Notes under the pieces: generated by a model
Told to the model about the DNA's origin: nothing
Database searches by the model: none
The model's input: only the letters and a program-made list of their open reading frames with translations
Shown here: positions 22,487-32,455 of the stretch, piece after piece
How the letters are laid out: every line of letters begins with the position of its first letter
Numbering within the stretch: the first letter of the stretch is position 1
Source: a virus
DNA: 58,119 nt
IMG/VR virus record: IMGVR_UViG_3300035670_000245
Span: 1 to 58,119 of that record
Direction: 5' to 3' (one strand)
Translations under genes and position numbers: made by a program

Positions 22487-23365
22487 AATCTTACAGAAGT
22501 AGTCATTAGAGCAATGGACACTGTAGAAGATGTAGCCCGTAAGGTTGAGATTGCTACAATCTTAGGTACATTCCAATCAACCATGACACATTTCCCTTAC
22601 CTGCGTAAGATCTGGCAGAAGAATACAGAGGAAGAAAGGTTGCTGGGTGTATCCTTTACTGGTATTCTAGATAACGAATGGATGGGGAAAGTAAGCGATG
22701 AAACTGCAAAGAACTTGGAACAACTTAAGAGTGTCGCCGTGGATACCAACCTTCAGTTTAGCAATCTGCTTGGGATTCCCCAGTCGGCTGCGATCACTTG
22801 TGTCAAACCTAGCGGTACTGTGTCTCAGCTTGTTGATTCTGCCTCTGGCATTCATACTCGACATAGCGATTATTATATTCGTAGGGTTAGAGGAGATAAG
22901 AAAGACCCTCTCACGGCTTTTCTAACCAAGGCAGGCATCCCTACAGAAGATTGTGTCATGCGGCCTGAGAGTACGGCAGTATTCTCATTCCCAATGAAAG
23001 CGCCAGAAGGTGCCCGAACACGGGAAGATCTGACAGCTATCCAGCATCTGGATCTGTGGCTAATGTATCAGCGTCATTGGTGTGAGCATAAGCCGTCTGT
23101 CACCATCTCTGTGAAAGAAGATGAGTGGATGGATGTAGGTGCCTGGGTGTGGAAGAACTTCAGTGAGATATCTGGCGTGTCTTTCTTGCCGTATGATGGT
23201 GGCACCTATCGTCAGGCACCATATGAGGAATGCACAAAGGAGCAGTACGAAGAACTGTTGGCAAAAATGCCAACAACTATTGACTGGGATTCTCTGATAG
23301 AATATGATGATAATGTCGAGGGAGTGCAGACATTAGCTTGTACAGGTTCTTCTTGCGAAATCTAG
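22487..23365 (+). CDS. nrdJ: Class II ribonucleotide reductase, exon 2
   Basis: Continues the reductase from AAT (NLTEVVIRAMD...). It carries the KPSGTVSQL phosphate-binding region (about residue 98 of this part) and ends CTGSSCEI, the C-terminal Cys pair that re-reduces the active site. Taken alone it would seem to begin at the ATG at 22,514, but the sequence before it is coding after splicing. Confidence 0.92.
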   Translation, partial: NLTEVVIRAMDTVEDVARKVEIATILGTFQSTMTHFPYLRKIWQKNTEEERLLGVSFTGILDNEWMGKVSDETAKNLEQLKSVAVDTNLQFSNLLGIPQSAAITCVKPSGTVSQLVDSASGIHTRHSDYYIRRVRGDKKDPLTAFLTKAGIPTEDCVMRPESTAVFSFPMKAPEGARTREDLTAIQHLDLWLMYQRHWCEHKPSVTISVKEDEWMDVGAWVWKNFSEISGVSFLPYDGGTYRQAPYEECTKEQYEELLAKMPTTIDWDSLIEYDDNVEGVQTLACTGSSCEI

Positions 23366-23373
23366 GAGGTAGT

Positions 23374-23547
23374 ATGGAGCAGCAAATAAAAAAGGATCGT
23401 CAACCCCCTTTGCCAATCCAGTTTGATAAAGGCAAGTACGCCTTTAAAAAGGGATGGCTAGGGAATCCATACGATCCTAGTACTGTCCAGGGTAAAGAGT
23501 GGCAGCGAGGTTTTAATGCTGCCTACTTTGAGAACCTAAGCAAGTAG
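23374..23547 (+). CDS. Small Rmf-like protein (57 aa)
   Basis: ATG after AGGAGG, 8 nt from the reductase stop. KYAFKKGWLGNPYDPSTVQG then EWQRGFNAAY is a widespread small phage pattern, distantly like ribosome modulation factor. If real, it may bind RNA or ribosomes, but this is inference. Last gene of the left arm. Confidence 0.65.
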   Translation: MEQQIKKDRQPPLPIQFDKGKYAFKKGWLGNPYDPSTVQGKEWQRGFNAAYFENLSK

Positions 23548-23552
23548 CCCAA

Positions 23553-23599
23553 GGGGCACACCGGCACCGAGTAGGGTGTCCCCGCACACGGTAAGCGGG
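23553..23599. terminator. Hairpins between convergent arms
   Basis: GGGG-ACACC (with one bulged C) pairs with GGTGT-CCCC; an overlapping alternative pairs CCCGC with GCGGG. No long T-run follows on either strand. Position between converging operons suggests a bidirectional transcription stop. Confidence 0.45.
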
Positions 23600-23600
23600 A

Positions 23601-26600
23601 CTATCTATACTTACTTAGCAAGGCTTGATACTTGTGTACCTGATCATACGCCTTGTCTTCATCTAGTGTACGCCCTTCATTATTCTCTGCGTACAATTCA
23701 TTAATAGCTTTCCGATCACGCTGCGGCATGTTGAAGAAAGTCATCTTATTAACCCTGGCCCTGTCTTCCATAGTCATCTCAGCTTGAGATAGATTTCTGC
23801 CTATGCTCATTGCATAGCGCATGTTAGCTGTAATAGCCAGCTTCCTCTGAGCAGGGGTCATCTCCTGATACCGATCAGAGTCAATAAGCTTACCTACAAA
23901 CTTATCTATGTATGGACCGCTCTTCATAATCAGAGTGCGGTCATACACCTTATCACCACTTGTACCATAGAAAGTAAACGGGTCTAAACTAAGAGACTTG
24001 AATTCTCTTTCTATTTTATTTACAGCAGGCACAACACGCACACCTGATAAGACATTAAAAAACTCACCGGCACGGGTACGAACTTCTTGTTCATTGCGTA
24101 AGTATTGTAGTGCTTCAGGTAATTCCTCTTTCCATCCTGGCACTTTAACTTGCACACGATTGATAGCAGATTCAGTTACAAGGTCATCACTCATTAGAAC
24201 ATTCGGATCTCTTGCAATCTGTGCTTCTTCATCAAACATATCCAAGAAAGCAAACACGGGTTGTGCAGGCTGTACGAACCTTCCAGCAACATCGCCAATG
24301 ACCTTACCAATAGCTTTCTCAAATCGTTCTGCTTCTTTTCCTTCTTCTGCAGCTACAAGTTCTGGTATGCTATTTAATATACTAGCTTGTGCCCCGGCTG
24401 GCATCTTCATACCTGCAATAGCTTCAAGCATTTCAGTTACATTAGCCTCTGCTACTTTGCCCAACTTCAACTTTGCAATGAAGTCACCGACTGCAAGATA
24501 AGGGCCAATAGGGAATATAGCCCTCATGTCTGCAGTAGAACCGTCTTCATTCTCAATGTTAAACCACTCAGTGCCCTGGTTTTCTAATCGATATTTGTAA
24601 GCAGCGTAAATTGCGCTTGTTCCTATTACACCTTTAGAAAACTTTTCTAGCCCTTCCCTGTACAAACGATTAGCTTGGTCTGGGTCTTTTGAAAACTTAG
24701 CAGCAGCCATGAGCATATCTGACATACCAGACGTAGCACCTAAAGGGCTGTACTTATACTGGAATGCCATAGCATTAGTCATAAATCTTGGGAAGGTAAC
24801 AAGCAAGCTACCCCCAGGAAGGTTCTCAAAGAACCGCACAAAGCCATTGGCAAGACCTTCTACCTTAGCTTCTACAGTATTCTGCCCCTTCTTGGCTGGC
24901 TTAGGCATGTAAGAGAAGGTTCCCTTAAGTGCATCGTCAGCAGCGTTCTTAAGTATGTCTGGTGGTATATTTTTACCGTCAGCCATAATCTGGTACATGT
25001 CCATGCCTACCCTGCGTAGCTGCCTTTCAACGCTAGCAGTGAAGATTGCTCTACGGAAGTAAACGTCTTGTGCTACGTTAAGTGTGTTTACAAACTTAGC
25101 TACACGGCTTAAATCTTCTGTACCACTTTCTTGTAGGGCATGGAATATAGTGTTCTTTAAATTAGGATTATGGGCCAGAAGCTTATCAGTTACTTCAGCC
25201 GTTATACCTGCATTAGTAAGGTAGGTAAAAGTATTTAAAGTGTCACGCACCATAGTGTTAAGCCCTGTGCCCAACTCCTTGACACCTGACTTAACACCGC
25301 CGTTAACTGCAGCCTTTAGTGCAGATCCTGTAGCAAATAACGTGCCTTCTATTATGCGAGAAGCTGCTTCCATAGTAAGGCCAGCAGTAGTACCATATGC
25401 GTTACGTACAGTTGTAGCTATACTAGAAACAACCAATGCTTTTGATTCTCGTTCTAGTCTTTTAATCCCGTCAGCAAGATAACCCATGACACTGGTTACC
25501 TCTTGATCCCTGCCGTACATTTTCTTAACCAGCCTCTCAGCCTCTGGATCAAGCTGTACAGCCCTCTTGAGTACCTTGGCAAGGGTGGAGTACCCCTGCA
25601 TGATAGAAGCGGCATCAGCGACCGTTGTGCGGGTTGCCTGACCAAACTCTTTGAGTGTCAGTCCTGTTTTGTTCAAGGCAGCATCAAGCACATCTTCGTC
25701 TATTGAATCGATAGACATAAAGACATCTTTAACTGCATCAGAAACCTTTTGTTGACCGGCAGCTACCCGTTGCTTTACCTGGGAGAAGTTTGGGTCTACA
25801 GTAAGAATGTACCTAGCTACATTAATTGCACGGGTATTAATATCTTTACGAACTTCTGCCTGTGTCAATGCTGTCTGTGGTGACACCGCATCTAATATTT
25901 CTCTACCCTCAAAGATATCAAACTTAGTAAGAGTGTCTTCCATGTCAGCATCAAAAGCTTCCACAAGCTTCTGTGTCTGTACGTCTTCTGGTGTCTTAAT
26001 ACGTGAAGCTAAAACTTTTTCTAGGTCTTCTTTGGTAGTCAGCTTTGGTTTACGGAAAGCGGTAGCTGCCTCAGCAGCACCAAACACAGCACTAACTGCA
26101 GCACCCAGTGCTACCCGTGTTGGATCTATAGTTCTTTCTTGGTTATCCATTTCAGAAAGATCTATATCTGCAACTAATGCATCGTACCTTTCTTGATCAA
26201 TGATTCCAAACTCTAAAGCTTCTTGCGCTTCTTGTTTTTCTTTTTCAAGGTTGTCCGTTACAAGTGCTTTATCTAGTTTCAATTCACGCTGTAAATCTGC
26301 CGCACTGGCAGCAGCACCAACGGCACCTTCAGTAACAGCACCGGCAGTAGCAGCTTTAATACGATTTTTTATTGCGCCTTTGATTCCCTCCCGTGCAGCT
26401 TTATATCTAGCAAATGCACCTACACCAAAGCCCAGCAAGTTAGACGGGTCAGAGGCCATAGACAATGCAGCCTCAGCAAAAGGTCTTATCCCAGGCTGAC
26501 CGCCCTTCTCGTACCAGTCAGGTACTTTCTCATACAACTCATGGGCCTTGGCTGCTTTAAGTACATCTTCTTTCTTTGCGTTATAGATCCAGTTAAGTTC

Positions 26601-27029
26601 TGGCACACCATTCATTGTGGTGTTCCACTCAACCTGACGCATAGCAGTCATCCAACGCTTTACATACTCTTCGTCAGTTTCGTTTTGTTGTTGTTCACCC
26701 GCCTTACCAAATCTAACAACGGCATAGTCCTTAATAGTTTTAAGGTTCTCTGGCTTTGTCAGATTCTTAAAGTCAACAATTTCTTTAGGTGGTAATTCTT
26801 TGACCGGTTCAGCAGGTTCTTCTACAGTAGGCGCAGCCATACCCGTCTCTAATTCAAACTGAGAGGGAGCAGGACTAAAAGCTTCTTTAGTTTGTTTAGC
26901 AACAGACTTTGCAACAGGTGCAGATGGTAAAGCAAACTCCTCATCTTCCGACTTAAACTTAGAAGATGTTGGTGCCTTGTAGGGTTTAGTTAAATCAAAC
27001 TCATCATCTACATTAATTGTAGCTGCCAT
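23601..27029 (-). CDS. Large internal virion / ejection protein (1,142 aa)
   Basis: The last gene of the late operon. A long, mostly helical protein with a Pro/Lys/Glu-rich N-terminal tail (residues 1-90), Ala-rich segments around 215-250 and 300-320 that could insert into a membrane, and many charged helices. Length, place after the lysis genes and next to other helical virion proteins match the ejection (core) proteins of T7-like phages, which form a channel through the host envelope. No enzyme motif is evident. Confidence 0.65.
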   Translation of the reverse strand: MAATINVDDEFDLTKPYKAPTSSKFKSEDEEFALPSAPVAKSVAKQTKEAFSPAPSQFELETGMAAPTVEEPAEPVKELPPKEIVDFKNLTKPENLKTIKDYAVVRFGKAGEQQQNETDEEYVKRWMTAMRQVEWNTTMNGVPELNWIYNAKKEDVLKAAKAHELYEKVPDWYEKGGQPGIRPFAEAALSMASDPSNLLGFGVGAFARYKAAREGIKGAIKNRIKAATAGAVTEGAVGAAASAADLQRELKLDKALVTDNLEKEKQEAQEALEFGIIDQERYDALVADIDLSEMDNQERTIDPTRVALGAAVSAVFGAAEAATAFRKPKLTTKEDLEKVLASRIKTPEDVQTQKLVEAFDADMEDTLTKFDIFEGREILDAVSPQTALTQAEVRKDINTRAINVARYILTVDPNFSQVKQRVAAGQQKVSDAVKDVFMSIDSIDEDVLDAALNKTGLTLKEFGQATRTTVADAASIMQGYSTLAKVLKRAVQLDPEAERLVKKMYGRDQEVTSVMGYLADGIKRLERESKALVVSSIATTVRNAYGTTAGLTMEAASRIIEGTLFATGSALKAAVNGGVKSGVKELGTGLNTMVRDTLNTFTYLTNAGITAEVTDKLLAHNPNLKNTIFHALQESGTEDLSRVAKFVNTLNVAQDVYFRRAIFTASVERQLRRVGMDMYQIMADGKNIPPDILKNAADDALKGTFSYMPKPAKKGQNTVEAKVEGLANGFVRFFENLPGGSLLVTFPRFMTNAMAFQYKYSPLGATSGMSDMLMAAAKFSKDPDQANRLYREGLEKFSKGVIGTSAIYAAYKYRLENQGTEWFNIENEDGSTADMRAIFPIGPYLAVGDFIAKLKLGKVAEANVTEMLEAIAGMKMPAGAQASILNSIPELVAAEEGKEAERFEKAIGKVIGDVAGRFVQPAQPVFAFLDMFDEEAQIARDPNVLMSDDLVTESAINRVQVKVPGWKEELPEALQYLRNEQEVRTRAGEFFNVLSGVRVVPAVNKIEREFKSLSLDPFTFYGTSGDKVYDRTLIMKSGPYIDKFVGKLIDSDRYQEMTPAQRKLAITANMRYAMSIGRNLSQAEMTMEDRARVNKMTFFNMPQRDRKAINELYAENNEGRTLDEDKAYDQVHKYQALLSKYR

Positions 27030-27032
27030 TAT

Positions 27033-28370
27033 TTATTTTACCTTTTGCCAGCTTGTTCCATTCCATATACGGACAGCACCACTTTCACTTTGATAAGCTG
27101 CACCAGCTTCTAACTTATCTACATCGATAGTGTTGTCTGGTTTCCTGGGTATTGGTTTAGCATTAACTGCAGCAGCAGCAGCAGGTTGTGCAGTCTGCCT
27201 ACGGGCAGGGGCACCCCTAGCTGCACCACCCCCACCAGCCTGGGGTTCTACAGGTACAGGGGGTCCACCTACAGGTTCCCCGCCTCTAGGCGCACCAGCA
27301 ACCTGCCTCCAGCCCCTAACAGTCAATGTGTCGTAATCAACCTCAGCAAACGGACTGATAGCATCTGCCACGTTTCTGTCTATTACTCGATTACCACGAA
27401 GCAGACCGGCATTCTCAAAGACATCCCTAGCTACGTCTTGACGCATACGCAAGAATCTTTTAGCCTCATCTGATCCAGGTATTGTAACTACAAAGTCCTG
27501 TAGGTTAGGGTCAAATGTAATCTCTTTAAACTGCAGAGGTGCAATCTCTTCTTGCAACCGTGTATTAACAAGCTTACGAATCTGTTCAGCACTACGGGGC
27601 TTAAGAGTTTCATCCTTCTCTGTCTTAGCCTTACGTTGTGCCTCAAGGAATACACGCCCAGCAATCTGTGCCTGAAGCTTTTTACCTTCAGGTGTCCTAA
27701 CTGCATTAGCCATTTTCTCTGCTGTAGTCTTGCCTTCCATACCTTGGGCTATATCTGACAGTTTGTTTTCTAGTTCAATAACACCCTTAGACTTTTCATC
27801 CTCTGCAAATACACTGAAGTCAAAAGGCGTAGCAGTCAACGGAATCTCTGGCATTTCAGTGGCTTCAAGTTCTTCTTGTGACATGCCGGTAGTAGCAAGG
27901 AATTCTTTTGTAGCACGTTCTCCGGCCCGAGACGGAAGACCAAACGCACCTTCCATTTCTTTAGCTATCGGCATACGAGTTGTAGACTTAACAGGTGTAG
28001 ACAGCCGTTTGATAATAGAATCAAGTGCCTCACTCGGACGTTCACCACTACGCTCACCAAGGAACTGGGTAATCTTTTCTGGGCTTAGTGTACCAGCTAC
28101 AGCTTCTTTCTGCAGAAGTTCTGTGATAGTTTCTGAATCACCAGAGGTAATAATCTCACCAATAGCTGCATCAGGGATACCATAACCACGAAGCTGACTA
28201 GCAGTCTTCTTTAGTTCATCTCGGCGTGTCTCTGCAGTCTGCAGTGCTTTCTGCCTGGACTTATACATCTCACTAAGCTGGACTTTGAGATTGTCTTGAA
28301 TCTCCTTATCCCGCTCTTCAATAAGTTCTGTGGCCTTGGTAGCAAAGCCAGTGACAAATGCTGACCACAT
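27033..28370 (-). CDS. Internal virion protein candidate (445 aa)
   Basis: The N-terminal 100 residues form a coiled coil (KATELIEERDKEIQDNLKV...), the middle is helical, then a Gly/Pro/Ala-rich linker (about residues 365-400) leads to a C-terminal 45-residue domain ending RIWNGTSWQKVK. It lies between two other virion candidates by 3-4 bp. Probably an ejection or core component. Confidence 0.55.
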   Translation of the reverse strand: MWSAFVTGFATKATELIEERDKEIQDNLKVQLSEMYKSRQKALQTAETRRDELKKTASQLRGYGIPDAAIGEIITSGDSETITELLQKEAVAGTLSPEKITQFLGERSGERPSEALDSIIKRLSTPVKSTTRMPIAKEMEGAFGLPSRAGERATKEFLATTGMSQEELEATEMPEIPLTATPFDFSVFAEDEKSKGVIELENKLSDIAQGMEGKTTAEKMANAVRTPEGKKLQAQIAGRVFLEAQRKAKTEKDETLKPRSAEQIRKLVNTRLQEEIAPLQFKEITFDPNLQDFVVTIPGSDEAKRFLRMRQDVARDVFENAGLLRGNRVIDRNVADAISPFAEVDYDTLTVRGWRQVAGAPRGGEPVGGPPVPVEPQAGGGGAARGAPARRQTAQPAAAAAVNAKPIPRKPDNTIDVDKLEAGAAYQSESGAVRIWNGTSWQKVK

Positions 28371-28371
28371 A

Positions 28372-28914
28372 TTAGACTTCCTCCGACATAGGTTTAGCCA
28401 TTAAGCCACGGCGAGGCATAGGTGCTTCAGCTTCCATGGGTGCTTCTTCTCTTGGCCCACTGGGCAGAGGGGGCACCTTACCAGCATCCATCTCTTTAGC
28501 TACCTCTTCTACAATCTTACGTGCCTCATGGGCGGGAATACGTTTCTGCTTGTCTAGTTCTTCAAATGAATCTGTGTACTTAACACCGTTAGCATCACCA
28601 ACATACCTAAACATTTCCTGGATTACAGGATTAATTAACACAGCCAAGTCGATTGTATGTATACCATCCATGACAGCAGAGGTAGTAATCATGTCTGCCA
28701 TAGACTCAATAGAAATATCCTCAGCAAATGCATTTAAGATTGCATCTTGCTTTTCAGGATCAAGAATCTTATCTGCATAAAACTCTACAGCATCTTCAAT
28801 CTTTACAATCTGTGGAGGATTCTCCCAAGGACGGTTCCCCGGCTCTGTCGTAAGAGACATGCCAGGGACTGGGCCACTGAGATTACCTGCATCTACTTGA
28901 GGTAAACGAATCAT
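28372..28914 (-). CDS. Virion-associated protein candidate (180 aa)
   Basis: Acidic helical middle and a Pro/Met-rich C-terminal tail (PMPRRGLMAKPMSEEV). 4-bp overlap with the upstream gene. Found in the ejection-protein block; function unknown. Confidence 0.5.
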   Translation of the reverse strand: MIRLPQVDAGNLSGPVPGMSLTTEPGNRPWENPPQIVKIEDAVEFYADKILDPEKQDAILNAFAEDISIESMADMITTSAVMDGIHTIDLAVLINPVIQEMFRYVGDANGVKYTDSFEELDKQKRIPAHEARKIVEEVAKEMDAGKVPPLPSGPREEAPMEAEAPMPRRGLMAKPMSEEV

Positions 28915-29204
28915 TCTATAATTCCTTGTGTGTTTTTAGCTTTAAGTTTTTCTACCTTCTCTGCTTCAATTACACCACGGGGGTTGGTAGACATCTCTAA
29001 TCGTTTAGCACGAATAGTATTTACGTAGTTAGCTATACGCTTTGTGAAGTCTTCTTGACCAGTCCCAGGCATCTCTTGTGCAGGATTCTTCCTAGCCAAT
29101 AGACCACGGGTGTCCCGCTTGGCAGACTTCTTATTTCTCTCAGCGTCAATGATACTGTCTACTCGCTTGGAGAATTTACGCATTTGTGCATATTGATTTA
29201 CCAT
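28911..29204 (-). CDS. Small basic protein (97 aa)
   Basis: A Lys/Arg-rich, helical protein (MRKFSKRVDSIIDAERNKKS...). ATG after GGAGAATAACAA. A likely virion component in the internal-protein block, not recognised. Confidence 0.55.
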   Translation of the reverse strand: MVNQYAQMRKFSKRVDSIIDAERNKKSAKRDTRGLLARKNPAQEMPGTGQEDFTKRIANYVNTIRAKRLEMSTNPRGVIEAEKVEKLKAKNTQGIIE

Positions 29205-29218
29205 TTGTTATTCTCCTG

Positions 29219-32200
29219 TTACTCCGTTGGGAATATGTAATTGTCTTCTTGGATGCTCATGTCTGGGGCTTCGCCATACCCATAATTATCTTGATTTGGG
29301 TTATCTAAAAACTCAAAGTTAGGTTGATTATACCCAGAAGAACCGTACCCATAGTTATAATCTTGCTCCACGCCGTTATAGTATGTAGTACCGTCAGGCG
29401 CTATTTTTATGTCATTTTTACCGTCAGAAGCATATGTCCACCCATACCCAGTTTCTCCTGCTTTTGCATTATTGGGCAGTATTGTATAACCAGTAGAAGA
29501 CCCTGTTATTGCATTCTTAATTCCCATAAACCCGCCAGCTACAACACCTGCCGCCCCTTGAATTAATCCACCAATGCTAGCAGCAATGCCTCCCTTATCA
29601 AATACCTGAGCAGCTAGGCTACCAAGTGCCTGATATTTAGCTGCCTCAATCTGAAACTTAGCAGCTTCAATTGTAGCTTGTTTTGCCAGAACCTGTCTAG
29701 CTAATTCATTCTCACGATCAAGTGCATTCTCACCTGTCTTCCAGGCATACTCAATCTGGTCACGATAAGACTGCCACAGATTATTATACTCAATCGTGGT
29801 AATACCCAGTGCAGCAGTAGCATTAACTTCATTAGCCCTGTTAATAGCAGCCGTATCAGCCAGTGCAATATTCCTACGCCACTCAGCATTAGATTGATCA
29901 ATGATCCTACGGTACTCAGCATTAAACTGATCCCGTGCATTCTGCTGACTAGCATTAAACTCAGCTACAGAATTAATCTGGCTAACATTAAACTGGTTCA
30001 TTGCATTAGCTTGTGTCGCATTGAACTGTTTAATCTGTGCAGTCAATCCATCATAGAACTGATTAACCTGATTCTCACTAGCTGCATTAAACTGTCGTGC
30101 AGCATTCTCAGCAGCCTGATCCGACAGAATAGACTGGATCATAGACTGTGACTTAAACAAAGCAGTCTGTTGCTGGTTGCTGAGATTGGTAAGATCCATC
30201 TGCAAGAATGCCTGTGCGTTAAGCACATTGGCTTGCTGACGGTTGTTCAGGTTAGCTGTCTCTAGCGTAGCAATCTGGGCAGCATTAGCCATCACCAGTG
30301 CTTGCCGGTTATTCAGGTTAGCTAGATTTACAGACTCAGTAAGCCGTGCATTCTCTAAAGCAATCTGTTGCTTTGCACTAAAGTTAAGATTAGCAATCTC
30401 AGAAATTGTAGCTGCATTAGTGACCCTGGTTTGGAATGCTTGATCAAACTCTTGTCCAAGGAATGCAGCCCGTTGTTGTGCAGACAACACAGCCATCTGT
30501 TGCTTATTGGTGAGATTCTGAATACCCATCTCACGGTAGATCTGTGCATCAGCAGAGGCAATCGGCAGGGCAGACTCAATGGTAGCTTGTATCAATGCCT
30601 GCCCAGCTAGACTAGAAGCAGCCAGACCCCGTTGTGCCATAACAGCAGTGGCATTACGTAATGCACCAGCAGCCCATGCCGGGGGATTGTTAGCCTCAAA
30701 GTTAGTGGTCAGTTTAGCAAGCTGACCCTGCACAGTCATGTCCTCAGTGACTACACCCTGGGCAGCTTCATTCTTAGCAAGGGTAGCTTCTACAGCAGCC
30801 CTGTCAACCGTTGGACCTTCGATCAATTCCCCTGCTACAAGTTCCCGTGTAGGTGCCCCAGTAACCTGTCCAGCAACCCCTTGAGCAGCCTGCAATCCAG
30901 CCAAGGCAGTACTGGTAGGTTCCATTGTTTCTGGCTTAACCTGAGCCTGCTGAGACACAGCACCTTGTGCAGGTTGTAATCCAGCTAGTTCACCAGACAC
31001 GGCACCAGTGGCTGTAGCAGCCTCCATAGTGGCAGCAGCCTGGGGTGCAGTAGGGGTGACCTGTGCCACGCCAGGAACGGTAGCACCGGCAATCTGAGCA
31101 GCTTGAGCCGGGGCACCAGTGGGTGACACAATCTGCCCAGGTTCAGTAGGTACTGTAGCTGCAGTAACCTGTGGGATATTAACCCGTGGTACGGTATTAG
31201 TTGTAGGTATATTTGCCATTTGTGTTCCTGTCATACCCCCAGTTGTAGTGGGGGTTGTAGTGCCTGTAGTACCCGTGGTAGGTATTTGTGGGGTGGTGGT
31301 AGCCGTTGTCTCAGTCCCGCCCCCTGTAGTACCTCCTGTTGGGGTAGTAGTAACCGGCGTAGTAACCGGCGTAGTGGTGGGCGTAGTGGTGGGCGTAGTG
31401 GTGGGCGTAGTTGTAGTTGGGGTAGTAGTATCACTAGCACCAGCACCAGGAATAGTTACAGGCGCAGTTGTAGTAGGCGTAGGTGACGGGGTTGTCCGTG
31501 TCTCAAGTGCCCTCAAAGCCTCATACGCCCTATCAACACCAGGGACTTGCTCACCAAAAGTTACCCAGGGTTTTGCTTCTTCACCACCAGCCTCTTGTGT
31601 AGGTGCAGCTTGACTAGTTTGTTGAAGAGGTTGTAAATATAAATCCCTTCTTACGCTTGTATTTTTGTTAGACAATTCAAGATACTTATCCCGATTTATG
31701 TCTCTTTCTTCTTGTGTTTGATAAGGCGCACTAAGATACCCCAATGCTTCATCGATTAATCTTTTATCTTCTTGTTTAATACGCTTTAAAACCTCTGGCG
31801 TATAAATCTTTTGGAAAGAGTTTAAGTCTGCTAACTCCGGGGGCAAAGACATGCCCATGTCTCTTAATGCTTTTTCTGCTTCATTTTTATGGATTGCTAA
31901 TTGTTGCTGCCACCCCTCTTCATTAACAACATAGTTATGACTTTGAGGGCCAAATTTATCAGCAACGTCTTTTGCCTGTAAAAGAACATCGCCTGTTCTG
32001 TTTATATAACCACTAATAATATCTTTACGTGCTTGTTCTACCCGATTGTTTTCTGACACATAAGCATTGTTTAATTGCTTTTTTAAATTTTCAAGAGACG
32101 AACTTAATCCTTCTACAAAACCTTTTGCAGAAGGGTCATTTGGGTTTTTTTCTAAGGCTGCTTTCCAAGGAGCAAGCTGGCTTTCTGTACTTTTAATAGC

Positions 32201-32452
32201 ATTAGAAAGACCTAACTCAAGCATTGTCCTAGGTTCAAAGTTATCAGGCAGTGCAGATGCAGTCACAGCACCGCCTTCTTGGTACTTTTTAACCATGCCG
32301 CCACGGGCCATATACTTTTCAACAACAGTGCTGTACTTCCGCTCCATTGCTGGATCAGACTTTACAAATTGATCAAACATATTCATTGGCCCTTCGTAGC
32401 CAAGCTTACGGGCCAAGACTTCACGTTGTTGTTTAGTAAATTTTTTAGACAT
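29219..32452 (-). CDS. Large repetitive internal virion protein (1,077 aa)
   Basis: The N-terminal 60 residues contain YMARGGMVKKYQEGG, a motif shared with other proteins here. A Thr/Pro linker of about 60 residues (TTPTTTTPTT type) near residues 310-400 is followed by a Gln/Ala/Asn-rich region in which LNNRQ-type and QFN(A/V)SQ-type short repeats recur (about 640-860). The C-terminal 150 residues are Gly/Tyr/Asn-rich. Repeats of this kind give long coiled coils or fibrous rods. Probably an ejection-channel protein. Confidence 0.6.
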   Translation of the reverse strand: MSKKFTKQQREVLARKLGYEGPMNMFDQFVKSDPAMERKYSTVVEKYMARGGMVKKYQEGGAVTASALPDNFEPRTMLELGLSNAIKSTESQLAPWKAALEKNPNDPSAKGFVEGLSSSLENLKKQLNNAYVSENNRVEQARKDIISGYINRTGDVLLQAKDVADKFGPQSHNYVVNEEGWQQQLAIHKNEAEKALRDMGMSLPPELADLNSFQKIYTPEVLKRIKQEDKRLIDEALGYLSAPYQTQEERDINRDKYLELSNKNTSVRRDLYLQPLQQTSQAAPTQEAGGEEAKPWVTFGEQVPGVDRAYEALRALETRTTPSPTPTTTAPVTIPGAGASDTTTPTTTTPTTTPTTTPTTTPVTTPVTTTPTGGTTGGGTETTATTTPQIPTTGTTGTTTPTTTGGMTGTQMANIPTTNTVPRVNIPQVTAATVPTEPGQIVSPTGAPAQAAQIAGATVPGVAQVTPTAPQAAATMEAATATGAVSGELAGLQPAQGAVSQQAQVKPETMEPTSTALAGLQAAQGVAGQVTGAPTRELVAGELIEGPTVDRAAVEATLAKNEAAQGVVTEDMTVQGQLAKLTTNFEANNPPAWAAGALRNATAVMAQRGLAASSLAGQALIQATIESALPIASADAQIYREMGIQNLTNKQQMAVLSAQQRAAFLGQEFDQAFQTRVTNAATISEIANLNFSAKQQIALENARLTESVNLANLNNRQALVMANAAQIATLETANLNNRQQANVLNAQAFLQMDLTNLSNQQQTALFKSQSMIQSILSDQAAENAARQFNAASENQVNQFYDGLTAQIKQFNATQANAMNQFNVSQINSVAEFNASQQNARDQFNAEYRRIIDQSNAEWRRNIALADTAAINRANEVNATAALGITTIEYNNLWQSYRDQIEYAWKTGENALDRENELARQVLAKQATIEAAKFQIEAAKYQALGSLAAQVFDKGGIAASIGGLIQGAAGVVAGGFMGIKNAITGSSTGYTILPNNAKAGETGYGWTYASDGKNDIKIAPDGTTYYNGVEQDYNYGYGSSGYNQPNFEFLDNPNQDNYGYGEAPDMSIQEDNYIFPTE

Positions 32453-32455
32453 GTG

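Noticed and set aside
31231-31613. Long + strand frames rich in Val/Gly opposite the 1,077-aa gene
   Set aside because: They are mirror images of the Thr/Pro linker of the true gene on the - strand.
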